A stretch of 64,000 bases of DNA from Pararhizobium mangrovi (GTDB taxonomy: Bacteria; Pseudomonadota; Alphaproteobacteria; Rhizobiales; Rhizobiaceae), in assembly GCF_006516965.1 (NCBI RefSeq), contig NZ_VHLH01000015.1:1-64000 (forward strand), given 5' to 3'. Shown one piece after another: positions 38,992 to 50,847 of the stretch (position 1 is the stretch's first letter; each line of letters starts with the position of its first letter). The notes under the pieces were generated by a model, which ran no database searches, was not told where the DNA came from, and worked only from the letters and a program-made list of their open reading frames with translations. The position numbers were made by a program, and so were the translations under genes.

Positions 38992-39399
38992 TCACAAAGC
39001 ATCGCGCAGCGCGGCGATCAAGGCCCGACGTGCCTCGTCGTCGTAGCGACGCGCCGTGCCGACGCCCCAGACCGGGCCAGGCCAGGCCGGATCGCCCTCG
39101 TTTCGGGCGACCACATGCACGTGGAGCTGGCGAACGACGTTGCCGAGCGCACCGACATTGATCTTCGTACAGGCGGTGAGCCGCTTCAGCGCGGCGGAAA
39201 CGGCGGCGATCTCGTAGGTCAGCGACGTCTGGTCGAGCGGCGGCAGCTCGAAGAGTTCGCCGATCCCCGCCCGCTGCGGCACGAGAACGAGCCACGGCCA
39301 GCGCGCATCGTCCATCAGCCGCACCGCACTCAGGCCGAGGCCCTTGATCGGAAAGGTATCGCCTGCGAGCCGGGTATCGAGAATGAAATCGTCGCTCAT
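38992..39399 (-). CDS. HIT-family protein lacking the third motif histidine
   Basis: A 135-residue HIT-fold protein, FILDTRLAGDTFPIKGLGLS to the C-terminal helix. The histidine triad region reads QLHVHVVARNEGDPAWPGPV: the first two histidines are present, but the third position, the usual nucleophile, is Val. The PAWPGPVWG ending defines an alphaproteobacterial subgroup that I recall sharing the change. It may bind nucleotides without hydrolysing them. GGAGG suits ATG 39399 better than ATG 39405. It overlaps or abuts nudC. Confidence 0.82.
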   Translation of the reverse strand: MSDDFILDTRLAGDTFPIKGLGLSAVRLMDDARWPWLVLVPQRAGIGELFELPPLDQTSLTYEIAAVSAALKRLTACTKINVGALGNVVRQLHVHVVARNEGDPAWPGPVWGVGTARRYDDEARRALIAALRDAL

Positions 39400-39489
39400 G
39401 GCCATCTCCTCCGTCGTGTCCCACCTTCGCCATAGCAGTTTTTGAAGACGCCGGCTTGCATTCGCCGGGCAAGTTCCGATATCGAGCGG

Positions 39490-39590
39490 TCGGGAGGTTG
39501 GCGGTGGACGGGCCACTCGCCAACCGGGTCAGGTCCGGAAGGAAGCAGCCCCAACGAGTTTCGGCACGGGTCACTGTGCCAGCCTCCCAC
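39490..39590 (+). ncRNA. ffs: Signal recognition particle RNA, small bacterial (4.5S) type
   Basis: This is the RNA scaffold for Ffh in co-translational targeting. The ends GGGAGGTTGGC (39492-39502) and GCCAGCCTCCC (39578-39588) close a long hairpin of 97 nt. The apical Ffh-binding part has the diagnostic GTCAGGTCCGGAAGGAAGCA, starting at 39528. Position directly upstream of dnaX is typical of alphaproteobacteria. The 338 bp between the HIT gene and dnaX hold no other gene I can support. Confidence 0.95.
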
Positions 39591-39737
39591 CCGGCGCTAA
39601 GGCGCCGAAGCCGCTACGGCCAGGGATCGACAGGACCGGAATCGCGAAGCCGGCATCATCCGCGCGTTGACGCGGCCCGCGCCGCCGGCCCATTCTCGTC
39701 GCCGGAAGCGTTCACCCGGAGCGTTCATCGGCAGGAT

Positions 39738-41771
39738 ATGGCGACGGCGGCGAACATGGACGAAATGCAGGCAGACAGAAGCGGCGAAGATCAGCCGGAC
39801 GGGATCGCCCCGGGACGGCCGGAGGACGGCGGGACCGGCCACCGCGTGCTCGCCCGCAAGTATCGCCCGCGCGACTTCACCGACCTCATCGGCCAGGCGC
39901 CGATGGTGCGCACCCTCACCAACGCTTTCGAGACCGGCCGCCTTGCCCAGGCCTACATGCTGACGGGCGTGCGTGGTGTCGGCAAGACGACCACCGCGCG
40001 CATTCTCGCCCGCGCGCTGAACTACGAGACGGCGACGGTCGACCGTCCGACGATCGATCTCGGCGAGCCCGGCGAGCATTGCCGCGCGATCATGGAGGGC
40101 CGCCATGTCGACGTCATCGAGATGGACGCGGCGTCCCACACGGGCATCGACGACATCCGCGAGATCATCGAGCAGGTGCGCTACCGGCCGGTTTCCGCGC
40201 GCTACAAGGTCTACATCATCGACGAGGTCCACATGCTCTCCAACCAGGCCTTCAACGGCCTGTTGAAGACGCTCGAGGAGCCCCCGGAACACGTCAAGTT
40301 CATCTTCGCGACCACCGAGATCCGCAAGGTGCCGATCACGGTGCTCTCGCGCTGTCAGCGCTTCGACCTTCGGCGCATCGATGCCGGGCTCCTCGTCTCG
40401 CATCTGCGCGCGGTGGCGGCGAAGGAGCATGTCGGCATCGACGAGGAGTCGCTGACGATGATCGCGCGTGCCGCGGAAGGCTCGGCACGCGACGCGCTCT
40501 CGTTGCTCGACCAGGCGATCGCCCACGAAGGCAGCGCGATCGAGGCCGCGAGCGTGCGCGGCATGCTCGGTGTCGCCGACCGCTCGCGTATCGTCGACCT
40601 CTTCGCGAAGCTTGCCGGCGGCGACGTTTCGGCAGCCCTTGCCGAGTTCCGCGAGCAGTATGACGGAGGCGCGGCACCGACGGCGATCCTGACGGACCTC
40701 GCCGACTTCACCCACCTCGTCACGCGCCTGAAGTTCGTGGCTTCCGCCGTCGAGGATCCCGCCCTCAGCGAAGCCGAGCGCACCGGGGCAGTCGACATGG
40801 CCGAGCGCCTTTCGACCTCCGCCCTTTCACGCATGTGGCAGATGCTGCTCAAGGGGATCGACGAGACGGAGACGGCGAGCCGGCCGCTCGGCGCCGGCGA
40901 GATGGTGCTGATCCGGCTGGCCCATGCCGCAAGCCTGCCCTCGCCGGAAGCCGTCGCGCGCCGCGTCGGCGAACTCGCCGACGATCCGGCGAGCGCACCT
41001 GCGCCGACGCCCCGGGAACCGGATGCCGCGTCGGCCCCGACCCCGCGCGAGCCCCGTGAACCGGCGCCGGCCCAGTCCGCACCGGCGACGCGCGAAGACG
41101 CGTTGGCGGGTCGAACGAACGAGCCGAAGGAGACGACGCCGAGCGCTCGGTCGCCGCAAGCTCCGCGGGCGATCGACACGCCGCCCGCCAGAATGGCCGC
41201 ATCCGGAACCGGCAGTCAGGCCGCGCGCGCGCTTTCCCCCGAACCGATGGAACGTGGTTCGGCCGAGCCGGAAGCCGAAGCGGCGAAGCCTTCGAGCGCA
41301 CCGGAAGCCGCGCCCGAGCCGAAGCGCCCGGCGCTGCGCAGCCTCGCCGACCTTGCGGCACTTGCCGAAAAGCACCGCGACATCACCACCAAGGTGCATA
41401 TCCGCAAGTCCCTGCGCCTCGGCCGCATTGGCGATGGGCGCCTGGAAGTGGGGCTGACGGAAGATGCGCCGAAATCGCTCCTCGGCGACCTGAAGAAGAA
41501 GCTCGAGGCGTGGACCGGCGAGCGCTGGATGATCACGCTCAGCCGCGAAGCCACCGCGCCGACGATGATGGAAACCGAAGCGGCCGACCGCGAGGCCCGC
41601 GTTACCGACGCGGCGAGCGATCCGGACATCGCCGCGATCCTCGAGCGCTTTCCCGGCGCGCGGATCACCGACGTGCGCATCGCCGCCGGTGCCGACGAGC
41701 TGACGGACAGCGAACCGGACGCCGGCAACATTCTTCCCGAAGCACCCGACGACACCGACGAGGCGGACTGA
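39738..41771 (+). CDS. dnaX: DNA polymerase III subunits gamma and tau
   Basis: DnaX is the clamp-loader motor and replisome organiser. The AAA+ module has Walker [15 protein letters not shown], Walker B IIDEVHML, and sensor 1 with [11 protein letters not shown] Pro/Ala-rich linker (about 415-530) leads to the tau-type C-terminal domain. The zinc module seen in E. coli is degraded: only the last Cys ([13 protein letters not shown]) of four remains. ATG 39738 was used; ATG 39756 is possible. No slippery A-run for a gamma frameshift was noticed. 677 residues. Confidence 0.95.
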   Translation: MATAANMDEMQADRSGEDQPDGIAPGRPEDGGTGHRVLARKYRPRDFTDLIGQAPMVRTLTNAFETGRLAQAYMLTGVRGVGKTTTARILARALNYETATVDRPTIDLGEPGEHCRAIMEGRHVDVIEMDAASHTGIDDIREIIEQVRYRPVSARYKVYIIDEVHMLSNQAFNGLLKTLEEPPEHVKFIFATTEIRKVPITVLSRCQRFDLRRIDAGLLVSHLRAVAAKEHVGIDEESLTMIARAAEGSARDALSLLDQAIAHEGSAIEAASVRGMLGVADRSRIVDLFAKLAGGDVSAALAEFREQYDGGAAPTAILTDLADFTHLVTRLKFVASAVEDPALSEAERTGAVDMAERLSTSALSRMWQMLLKGIDETETASRPLGAGEMVLIRLAHAASLPSPEAVARRVGELADDPASAPAPTPREPDAASAPTPREPREPAPAQSAPATREDALAGRTNEPKETTPSARSPQAPRAIDTPPARMAASGTGSQAARALSPEPMERGSAEPEAEAAKPSSAPEAAPEPKRPALRSLADLAALAEKHRDITTKVHIRKSLRLGRIGDGRLEVGLTEDAPKSLLGDLKKKLEAWTGERWMITLSREATAPTMMETEAADREARVTDAASDPDIAAILERFPGARITDVRIAAGADELTDSEPDAGNILPEAPDDTDEAD

Positions 41772-41812
41772 CGCCACCCGACGATACGATCCCAACCAGC
41801 GGAGACACAGGC

Positions 41813-42136
41813 ATGCGCGACATGATGGGCATGATGGGCAAGTTCAAGGAAATGCAGGAGAAGATGGGCACCCTGCAGGAGGAGATCGCCGCGGCCGAGG
41901 TCGAGGGAACGGCCGGCGGCGGCCTCGTGACCGTGCGCCTTTCCGGCAAGGGCCAGATGCTCGGCCTGAAGCTCGATCCGAGCCTCTTCAAGGACGAAGA
42001 GCAGGAAGTGCTCGAAGACCTGATCGTCGCCGCCCACAACGACGCCAAGGCCAAGGCAGAGGCGCTGATGGAAGAAAAGACGAAGAAGCTGACCGAAGGC
42101 CTGCCCATCCCGCCCGGCATGAAGCTTCCGTTCTAG
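41813..42136 (+). CDS. ybaB: YbaB/EbfC nucleoid-associated protein
   Basis: A 107-residue DNA-binding protein with the family pattern: a Met-rich start ([20 protein letters not shown]), then [17 protein letters not shown], then [20 protein letters not shown]. It follows dnaX by 41 bp in the widespread dnaX-ybaB order. RecR, usually third, is missing: the next gene is convergent and belongs to a sugar-catabolism locus. Confidence 0.95.
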   Translation: MRDMMGMMGKFKEMQEKMGTLQEEIAAAEVEGTAGGGLVTVRLSGKGQMLGLKLDPSLFKDEEQEVLEDLIVAAHNDAKAKAEALMEEKTKKLTEGLPIPPGMKLPF

Positions 42137-42188
42137 AGAACCGTCCCGCCGAATTGATCCGGTCCGGCGTCGCGTCGGGTTTCGATCG

Positions 42189-42953
42189 TCAGTTCTGGGT
42201 CAGGCCGGCGTCGACGACGAAGTTCGCGCCGGTGCAGCCTGCGCTTTCGGCCGAGCCGAGGAACAGGGCCATGCGGGCGACGTGCGTGCCGTCGAGGCGG
42301 ATCTTCAGCGCCTGCAGGTCGATGAACTCCCGTTCGCTTTCGGGCGTCAGCCACAGCCGTTCCTGCCGCTCGGTGCGGATGGCGCCCGGCACGATGCAGT
42401 TGACGCGGATGCCGTCGGCGCCGAACTCGCGGGCGAGCGTCCGGTTCATCCCGTTGATCGCCGCCTTCGCCGTCGTGTAGCCGACGCGGTTCGTCCGTCC
42501 GCGCATCCAGCCGACCGAACCGAGAAGCACGATCGAACCGCTGCCGCGCTCGCGCATGAAGCGCGCGACGGCCTGGGTCGCGAAGAACTGATGGTCGAGG
42601 TTGAGCGCGAGCGTGTGCCGCCAGCTTTCCGGCTCGACGCGCCATACGTCGTGGCGGTCGTCGTTGCCGGCGTTGTTGATCAGAACGTCGATGCCTTGCG
42701 TCTGCGCCTCGATCTCTTCGACCGAGGCACGCAACGCGGCGATGTCCGTCAGGTCGCATCGCATGAAGCGCGCGCCCGTTTCGGCGGCGAGCGCCTCGCC
42801 GGCGTCCGTGTCGATATCGAGAAAGGTGACGCGTGATTTCTGGGCGGCGAAGGCGCGCACGATCTCCGCGCCGATGCCGGAGGCTCCGCCGGTGACGAGG
42901 ACCGTGCGTTCGGCGAGCGAGGCGTAGGATACGCTTTCGAAGGGACCGGACAC
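42189..42953 (-). CDS. SDR sugar 1-dehydrogenase (xylose/arabinose/galactose dehydrogenase-like)
   Basis: The 254 residues carry the NAD(P) motif VTGGASGIGAEI and catalytic Ser146, Tyr159 and Lys163 (LLGSVGW, GYTTAKAA). Features shared with Caulobacter D-xylose dehydrogenase are NNAGNDDRHDVWRV, PGAIRTERQERLWLTPE and the end FVVDAG. It should oxidise an aldose at C1 to the aldonolactone; which sugar is not decided. GTG 42953 with GGAGG 7 bp upstream is the start. It is the last gene of the eight-gene operon from 50636. Confidence 0.85.
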   Translation of the reverse strand: MSGPFESVSYASLAERTVLVTGGASGIGAEIVRAFAAQKSRVTFLDIDTDAGEALAAETGARFMRCDLTDIAALRASVEEIEAQTQGIDVLINNAGNDDRHDVWRVEPESWRHTLALNLDHQFFATQAVARFMRERGSGSIVLLGSVGWMRGRTNRVGYTTAKAAINGMNRTLAREFGADGIRVNCIVPGAIRTERQERLWLTPESEREFIDLQALKIRLDGTHVARMALFLGSAESAGCTGANFVVDAGLTQN

Positions 42954-42966
42954 GGGCAAACCTCCG

Positions 42967-43857
42967 TCAGATTTCGGGATCGAAGCGGGCACGCGCGATA
43001 CCCGGTACGTCGACACGCATGGCGAACAGGCCGCCGGCCTGCGAGTGACCGCCGGTCTCGGCGCGCGAACCGCGACCGCGCGCGCTCGTCACGAACAGCG
43101 TCTTCATGTCCGGCCCACCGAACGCAGGCATGGTCGGCCGCCGGGCGGCGACCGGATATTCGGCGAGCACCGTGCCGTCGGGCGCGTAGCGACGCACACG
43201 GGCGCCGTCGAAGAGCGCCGTCCAGTAGCATCCCTCGGCGTCGACGGCGGCTCCGTCCGGCCTGGCACGGTCGTCGCTGTCCTTGTCGAGGCGGGCGAAG
43301 ACCTGCCGGTCGCCGGCGGTGCCGGTTTCGGCATCGTAGGCGTAGCGGTAGATCGTGAAGCGCGGCGTATCGGCGTGATACATGAGGCTGCCGTCCGGCG
43401 AGAAGGCAACGCCGTTCGAGGTCATCAGCCCGGCCTCGATCATCGAAAGGCCACGGGAATCGTAGCGGTAGAGACGGGCGCTGCCCCGGCGGCGCTCGTC
43501 GATCGTCCCGAGCCAGAAGCGTCCGCGCGGATCGGTTCCGCCGTCGTTGAACCGGCTCGCGGCATGATCCTCCGGATTTTCGGCGAGGCGTTCGAGCTTC
43601 CGGCCGTCCCGGTCCATGAACCACAGGCCCGAGCGCGTCGCGGCAAGCAGACGCCCATCGGCCGTCGGCGCGAAGCATCCGACCTCCTCGTCGCACTCGA
43701 CGCTGTGGTGCGCACCGGTTTCCGGCTCGTAGCGGTGGAGCGCCATGCCGGAAATGTCGGTAAACCACAGCGCCTCGTCCTCGGCGTCCCAGACCGGACA
43801 TTCGCCGAGCCGGCAACCGGCGTCGAGCACCAGCGAGAAGGTCGCTTCGTTCGCCAT
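42967..43857 (-). CDS. SMP-30/gluconolactonase family sugar lactonase
   Basis: This beta-propeller metal-dependent lactonase should open the aldonolactone made by the SDR enzyme 14 bp downstream. The 296 residues show the divalent-metal ligands of SMP-30: Glu19 (RLGECPVWDAED), Asn148 (MTSNGVAFSPDG) and Asp201 (ARPDGAAVDAEG). Substrate-side Asn104 lies in RFNDGGTDPRGRFWLGT. ATG 43857 follows the aldolase stop by 8 bp. Confidence 0.9.
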   Translation of the reverse strand: MANEATFSLVLDAGCRLGECPVWDAEDEALWFTDISGMALHRYEPETGAHHSVECDEEVGCFAPTADGRLLAATRSGLWFMDRDGRKLERLAENPEDHAASRFNDGGTDPRGRFWLGTIDERRRGSARLYRYDSRGLSMIEAGLMTSNGVAFSPDGSLMYHADTPRFTIYRYAYDAETGTAGDRQVFARLDKDSDDRARPDGAAVDAEGCYWTALFDGARVRRYAPDGTVLAEYPVAARRPTMPAFGGPDMKTLFVTSARGRGSRAETGGHSQAGGLFAMRVDVPGIARARFDPEI

Positions 43858-43865
43858 CGACTTCG

Positions 43866-44669
43866 TCAATACGCCGCGCCGGAAACGCTCGGGGCTTCCT
43901 CTTTCCCGCGCAGGTCGGCGAGCCATTCCCGTGCGCGGCCCGTCATCATCGCGACGTCCGAGGCGATGGCGGTGAAGGTGTAGCCGTAGTGCTGGAAACG
44001 GCGGACCATCTCCGGATTGGGCCCGACGATGCCGATCGGCGTACCGACCTCGGCTGCCCGCTTCGCCGCTTCCTCGATCTTGGCCTGGACGTCGGGATGA
44101 CCGATCTCGCCGATATGGCCCATCGAGGCGGCGAGATCGCCAGGCCCCACGAAGACGGCGTCGATCCCCGGCAACGCGGCGATCTCTTCCAGGAGATCGA
44201 CGGCCTCCGGCGTCTCGAGCTGGACGATGACGCAGGTTTCCTCGTTGGCCTGCTTGAGATAGTCCGCAGCCGCGCCGAAACGCGAGGCGCGATGGACCGC
44301 CGCCACGCCGCGAACGCCGACGGGGGGATATTTCGCGAAGCTCGCCGCCGCCCGCGCTTCCTCGACCGTCTGCACGAAAGGCAGCATGATCGTCTGCGCG
44401 CCGGCATCGAGCACGCGCTTGACGAGGACCTGATCGTTCCAGGCGAGACGGACGAGGGGCTCGGCCGGCGTCGTGCCGACCGCCCGCAGGATGTGCGCGA
44501 GATCGGCGACCTCGATGGGCACATGCTCCATGTCGACGACGACGAAATCGAAGCCGGCATGGCCGAGAGCCTCGGCGGTCGTCGGCGCGGCCGCCATCAG
44601 CCACGTGCCGAGCGGGACGGTGTCGCGCCCGGCGAACCAGGCCTTGAAGGGATTGGCGGTCGCATTCAT
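43866..44669 (-). CDS. HpcH/HpaI family aldolase, probable 2-keto-3-deoxy-sugar-acid aldolase
   Basis: A class II pyruvate aldolase of 267 residues. Active-site residues are in view: Asp46 and His49 (VVVDMEHVPIE), Arg74 (LVRLAWNDQ), and metal ligands Glu152 (QLETPEAV) and Asp178 (VGPGDLAAS). In this operon it should split the 2-keto-3-deoxy acid made by the IlvD/Edd dehydratase into pyruvate and an aldehyde, glycolaldehyde for a pentose. GAAGGA lies 9 bp before ATG 44669. The family also takes aromatic-pathway substrates, but context favours sugars. Confidence 0.88.
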   Translation of the reverse strand: MNATANPFKAWFAGRDTVPLGTWLMAAAPTTAEALGHAGFDFVVVDMEHVPIEVADLAHILRAVGTTPAEPLVRLAWNDQVLVKRVLDAGAQTIMLPFVQTVEEARAAASFAKYPPVGVRGVAAVHRASRFGAAADYLKQANEETCVIVQLETPEAVDLLEEIAALPGIDAVFVGPGDLAASMGHIGEIGHPDVQAKIEEAAKRAAEVGTPIGIVGPNPEMVRRFQHYGYTFTAIASDVAMMTGRAREWLADLRGKEEAPSVSGAAY

Positions 44670-44682
44670 CGATTGGGATCCT

Positions 44683-46437
44683 TCAGAAGATTTCCGGTTC
44701 CGGCACCGGCGCGGTACCCATGAGAAAGTCGAAGTCGCAGCCACGATCGGCCTGCGTGACGTGCGCCTGGTAAAGCGTGACGAACGACCGCGTGTAACGC
44801 GGTTCGGGCTTGCGCCATTGCGCGCGCCGGCGTTCGATCTCGTCGTCGTCGACCAGCATGTCGAGCGTTCCCGCCTCCGCGTCGAGGCGCACGGTGTCGC
44901 CGGTTCGAAGCAGGGCGAGCGGACCGCCGACGGCGGCTTCCGGCGCGACATGCAGGATGCAGGTCCCGTAATGCGTGCCGCTCATGCGGCCGTCGCAGAT
45001 GCGCACCATGTCGGTGACGCCTCTTTCCTGCAGCTTCTTCGGAATCTGCAGATTGCCCCATTCGGGCATGCCGGGCGCCCCGACGGGACCGGCACCGCGC
45101 AGGACGAGGACGGTATCGGCCGAAACCTTCAGATCCGGCGCGTCGATGCGGGCCCGAAAGTCTTGCGGACCGTCGAAGACGAGGGCCGGGCCTTCGTGAC
45201 GCAGCAGTTCCGGTTCGCCCGCGGAGGACTTCATGATCGCCCCGTCCGGCGCGAGGTTGCCCTTGAGGAGCACCAGCGTACGCCCCTTCGAAAGCGGAAC
45301 GACCGGATCGTCCATCGACCGAACGACATCGTCGTCCCAGCATTCGGTGCCGGCGAGCGCATCTTCGAGCGAGCGGCCTTCCACCGTCGGCGCGGAGAGA
45401 TCGAGATGCGCACGCAGCTTCACGAGCAGGGCCTTGAGCCCGCCGGCGAAGAAGAAATCTTCCATCAGGCAATTTCCCGACGGGAAGAGATTGGCGAGAA
45501 CGGGAATGCGCCGCGACACCTCCGCCATGGTCTCGAGGTCGAGATCGACGCCGGCGCGCCCGGCAAGGGCGAGCAGGTGGATCGCCGCGTTGCTCGACCC
45601 GCCGAGCGCCATGTAGACCGCGAGGCCGTTCATGAACGCGGCGCGACCGAGGATGTCGGCTGGCTTCAGGTCTTCCCAGACCATCGCCACCGCCCGTTCG
45701 CCGGCGAGCGATGCCATGCGGGCATGGCCGGAATCGGTCGCCGGGATCGAGGACGCTCCGGTGATCGTCATGCCCATCGCGTCGACGATCGACGTCATGG
45801 TCGAGGCCGTGCCCATGGTGTTGCAGGTTCCCGCCGTACGCGTCATGCGGCTTTCGAGGTCGACCCAGTCCTGAGGCGTAATGCGGCCGAGGCGCAGTTC
45901 CTCCCAGTATTTCTTGGTGTGGGTGCCCGCACCCGTCTTCGTGCCGCGCCAGTGTCCGTTCGCCATCGGCCCGGCGGGGCAGAAGATCGCCGGCAGACCC
46001 ATGCTGATCGCGCCCATGAGAAGGCCGGGCGTGGACTTGTCGCAACCGCCGAGCAGGACCGCGCCGTCGATCGGATGCGAGCGCAGGAGCTCTTCCGTCT
46101 CCATGGCGAGCAGGTTGCGGTAGAGCATCGTCGTCGGCTTCACCATCACCTCGCCGACCGAAAGGGCCGGCAGTTCGACGGGATAGCCGCCGGCCTGCCA
46201 GACGCCGCGTTTCACCGCTTCGGCACGGTCGCGCAGGTGCGCGTGGCACGGGCTCATCTCGCTCCATGTGTTGACGATGCCGATCACCGGCTTGTCCATG
46301 AACTCCTCGCGCCGCAGCCCCATCTGCTGGGTGCGCTGGCGATGGGCGAAGCCGCGAATGTCGGCAGAAGCGTACCAGCGCCGGCTGCGCAGGTCTTCGA
46401 GGCGCTTGCGGGGCCGGTCTGCGGGGTTATTCATCAT
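44683..46437 (-). CDS. IlvD/Edd family sugar-acid dehydratase (L-arabinonate dehydratase-like)
   Basis: This iron-sulfur dehydratase turns an aldonate into a 2-keto-3-deoxy acid. The 584 residues match pentonate dehydratases in length. The cluster cysteines are Cys64 (SEMSPCHAHL), Cys132 (LLGGCDKSTPG) and Cys205 (TAGTCNTMGTAST). HRQRTQQMGLRREEF near residue 32 is typical of arabinonate/xylonate enzymes rather than dihydroxyacid dehydratase. ATG 46437 shares one base with the permease stop. The exact sugar acid is not fixed. Confidence 0.9.
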   Translation of the reverse strand: MMNNPADRPRKRLEDLRSRRWYASADIRGFAHRQRTQQMGLRREEFMDKPVIGIVNTWSEMSPCHAHLRDRAEAVKRGVWQAGGYPVELPALSVGEVMVKPTTMLYRNLLAMETEELLRSHPIDGAVLLGGCDKSTPGLLMGAISMGLPAIFCPAGPMANGHWRGTKTGAGTHTKKYWEELRLGRITPQDWVDLESRMTRTAGTCNTMGTASTMTSIVDAMGMTITGASSIPATDSGHARMASLAGERAVAMVWEDLKPADILGRAAFMNGLAVYMALGGSSNAAIHLLALAGRAGVDLDLETMAEVSRRIPVLANLFPSGNCLMEDFFFAGGLKALLVKLRAHLDLSAPTVEGRSLEDALAGTECWDDDVVRSMDDPVVPLSKGRTLVLLKGNLAPDGAIMKSSAGEPELLRHEGPALVFDGPQDFRARIDAPDLKVSADTVLVLRGAGPVGAPGMPEWGNLQIPKKLQERGVTDMVRICDGRMSGTHYGTCILHVAPEAAVGGPLALLRTGDTVRLDAEAGTLDMLVDDDEIERRRAQWRKPEPRYTRSFVTLYQAHVTQADRGCDFDFLMGTAPVPEPEIF

Positions 46438-47270
46438 TATCCCTTGATGCCGCCGGTCGTCAGGCCGGAGACCACCCTTTCCTGGAAGATCATGATCAGG
46501 ATCGCCACGGGCACGATACCGACGACGAGGGCCGCCGAGATGGTCGGCCATGGAAACGTGAACTCGCCCTGATAGAGGGTAATGCCGACCGGCAGCGTCC
46601 GGAAGGTCGGGCTCGAATTCAGCGACAGCGCCAGCAGGAACTCGTCCCATGCGTTGACGAAGGCGAGGATACCGGCAGTGAAGACGCCGGGCGCCGAAAG
46701 CGGAACGACGATCTTGAACAGCGCGCCGATCCGCGTGCAGCCGTCGACCATCGCCGCGCTTTCGAGGTCGCGCGGGATGCCGTCGAAGAAGGATACGAGC
46801 ACCAGCGTGCAGACCGGAACGCTGAGCACCGTATAGGGCAGGATCAGCGCCAGGTAGCTGTTCAACAGGCCGAGCGAGCGCATCATCTGGAAGAGCGGCA
46901 CGAGCAGCGTGACCAGCGGAAAGGTCGAGACCGCGATGATGACCGACAGGATGAGCCCGCGAAACCGCAGCCGAAGCCGCGCGAGCGCGTAGGCGGCGAG
47001 CGTCGCGACGAACAGCGTCAGAGCGGTCGAGCAGACGGCGATGAAGAGCGAATTGAAGAGGTAGAGCAGCAGCGGCTGGTTCGTGAAGGCCCTGACGTAG
47101 TTCGCGAGCGTCGGATCCGTCGGCAGGTAGTGGATGGGCGTAACCCGAAGCTCGCTCTCGGTCTTGAGCGAGGTGAAGACGATCCACAGCGCCGGAAAGA
47201 AGCCGTTGAACAGGAGGATGACGCCGGCGATGATGCGCAGCGGCTTTCCGCTCAGGAGATCGAAACGCAT
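46437..47270 (-). CDS. Sugar ABC transporter permease (MalG/UgpE type)
   Basis: An inner-membrane permease of 277 residues with six helices. The ATPase-contact EAA loop reads LESAAMVDGCTRIGALFKIV. The type I carbohydrate-uptake end is GITLYQGEFTFPWP followed by a last helix. It pairs with the permease 3 bp upstream. The substrate is presumably the sugar, or a glycoside or oligomer of it, catabolised by the following four enzymes. Confidence 0.93.
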   Translation of the reverse strand: MRFDLLSGKPLRIIAGVILLFNGFFPALWIVFTSLKTESELRVTPIHYLPTDPTLANYVRAFTNQPLLLYLFNSLFIAVCSTALTLFVATLAAYALARLRLRFRGLILSVIIAVSTFPLVTLLVPLFQMMRSLGLLNSYLALILPYTVLSVPVCTLVLVSFFDGIPRDLESAAMVDGCTRIGALFKIVVPLSAPGVFTAGILAFVNAWDEFLLALSLNSSPTFRTLPVGITLYQGEFTFPWPTISAALVVGIVPVAILIMIFQERVVSGLTTGGIKG

Positions 47271-47273
47271 GGC

Positions 47274-48212
47274 TTACGCTCCCCGCCGGATCATGCGCAG
47301 ATAGAAGACCGTCACGATCATCGAGAGCGCGAACATGGCGACGGCAAGCGCCGATCCGTAGCCGAGGTCGAGGAAATCGACGGTGTTCTGGCGGATATAC
47401 ATGGCGAGCGTCACCGTCGAGGTGCCCGGCCCGCCACGCGTCATGGTGTAGGGAATGTCGAAGGTCTGAAGGGCGGTGATGGTCCGGAAGATCAGCGCGA
47501 CGGCGATCGCCGGCCTCAAAAGCGGCAGAGTGATCTCGAAGAACTGCCGGACCCGCCCCGCACCGTCGATCTCGGCCGCCTCGTAGAGCGAGCGCGGGAT
47601 CGTCTGCAATCCGGCCAGGATGATCAGCGCCATGAAGGACGAGGTCTTCCAGATCGTGGTAAGGCAGATCGCGACCGTCGCCCAGGCGTAGGAATTGAAC
47701 CAGATTACCGTCGGCAGGCCGAGGCGGCGCAGCACGTCGTTGACGATGCCGTAGTCCGACTGGAAGAACCACGCGAAGATCAGGCCGCAGAACGCGAGCG
47801 GCAGCGCCCAGGGCACGAGCAGCGCGAGCCGGAACGCCCAGCGCTGGCGAAAGGGAATGTTGGCGATCAGCGCCAGCGCCATGCCGACGACGAGCGCGCC
47901 CGGCACCGTGACGACCGTGATGATGACCGTGTTCCAGAACGACGACCAGAAGACCGGATCTGCGAACATGTCGCGATAGTTCTGAAGGCCGGCGAAGCTC
48001 GCCGGCAGACCGGAGGTCAGCGAAAGGCTGAGGAAGCTCGTATAGATCAGCCGGCAGACCGGATAGACGATGATCGCGAGCAGGAGCACGGCCGTGGGAA
48101 GCAGGAGCCAGAAGGCGAGCGCCCCGTCGCCCATGTCCATGAGGCGCGCGAAGCGGCCGCCGACCGTCTGGCGCTCTTCCGTCTCCTGTCGGTCTGCAAC
48201 TGCCTGGCTCAT
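47274..48212 (-). CDS. Sugar ABC transporter permease (MalF/UgpA type)
   Basis: A 312-residue permease with an extra N-terminal cytosolic stretch and six helices. The EAA loop is LYEAAEIDGAGRVRQFFEIT. FDIPYTMTRGGPGTSTVTLA is the conserved periplasmic signature of CUT1 permeases. It is translated between the binding protein and the second permease; gaps are 68 and 3 bp. Confidence 0.93.
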   Translation of the reverse strand: MSQAVADRQETEERQTVGGRFARLMDMGDGALAFWLLLPTAVLLLAIIVYPVCRLIYTSFLSLSLTSGLPASFAGLQNYRDMFADPVFWSSFWNTVIITVVTVPGALVVGMALALIANIPFRQRWAFRLALLVPWALPLAFCGLIFAWFFQSDYGIVNDVLRRLGLPTVIWFNSYAWATVAICLTTIWKTSSFMALIILAGLQTIPRSLYEAAEIDGAGRVRQFFEITLPLLRPAIAVALIFRTITALQTFDIPYTMTRGGPGTSTVTLAMYIRQNTVDFLDLGYGSALAVAMFALSMIVTVFYLRMIRRGA

Positions 48213-48280
48213 GACCCGCCTTGCCGATACGACCCTCCGCGACGACGCGGAGGGTCTTGCAGGTTAAAGGGAATGCCGTG

Positions 48281-50636
<2,356 letters not shown>

Positions 50637-50684
50637 ATCGGCCGTATCCTCCCGAGTGATCGCCTCCACAACGCTCACGCCAAT

Positions 50685-50713
50685 TTCGTAGCGCTACGAT
50701 TTTCCCCTGTCAA
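50685..50713 (-). promoter_or_regulatory. Promoter with LacI-type operator, sugar importer operon
   Basis: Minus strand: TTGACA (50708-50713), 17 bp, then TACGAA (50685-50690). A perfect 14-bp palindrome TCGTAGCGCTACGA (50686-50699) covers the -10 and half the spacer, so a bound repressor would block polymerase. The CG-centred palindrome is typical of LacI-family operators, and a LacI-family gene starts 148 bp away. The same layout recurs at 54868-54896. Confidence 0.8.
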
Positions 50714-50847
50714 GGCTGGATCGCCGGGACCGGTACCACATATCGGCAATGGCCGGCACGCTGGATTCACCGCGTTCCGGCGTGTATCCGATAGGAACAT
50801 ACGATCGCAGGACGCGACCGGTCGCGTACGGAAAGGACCGCAGCGCT

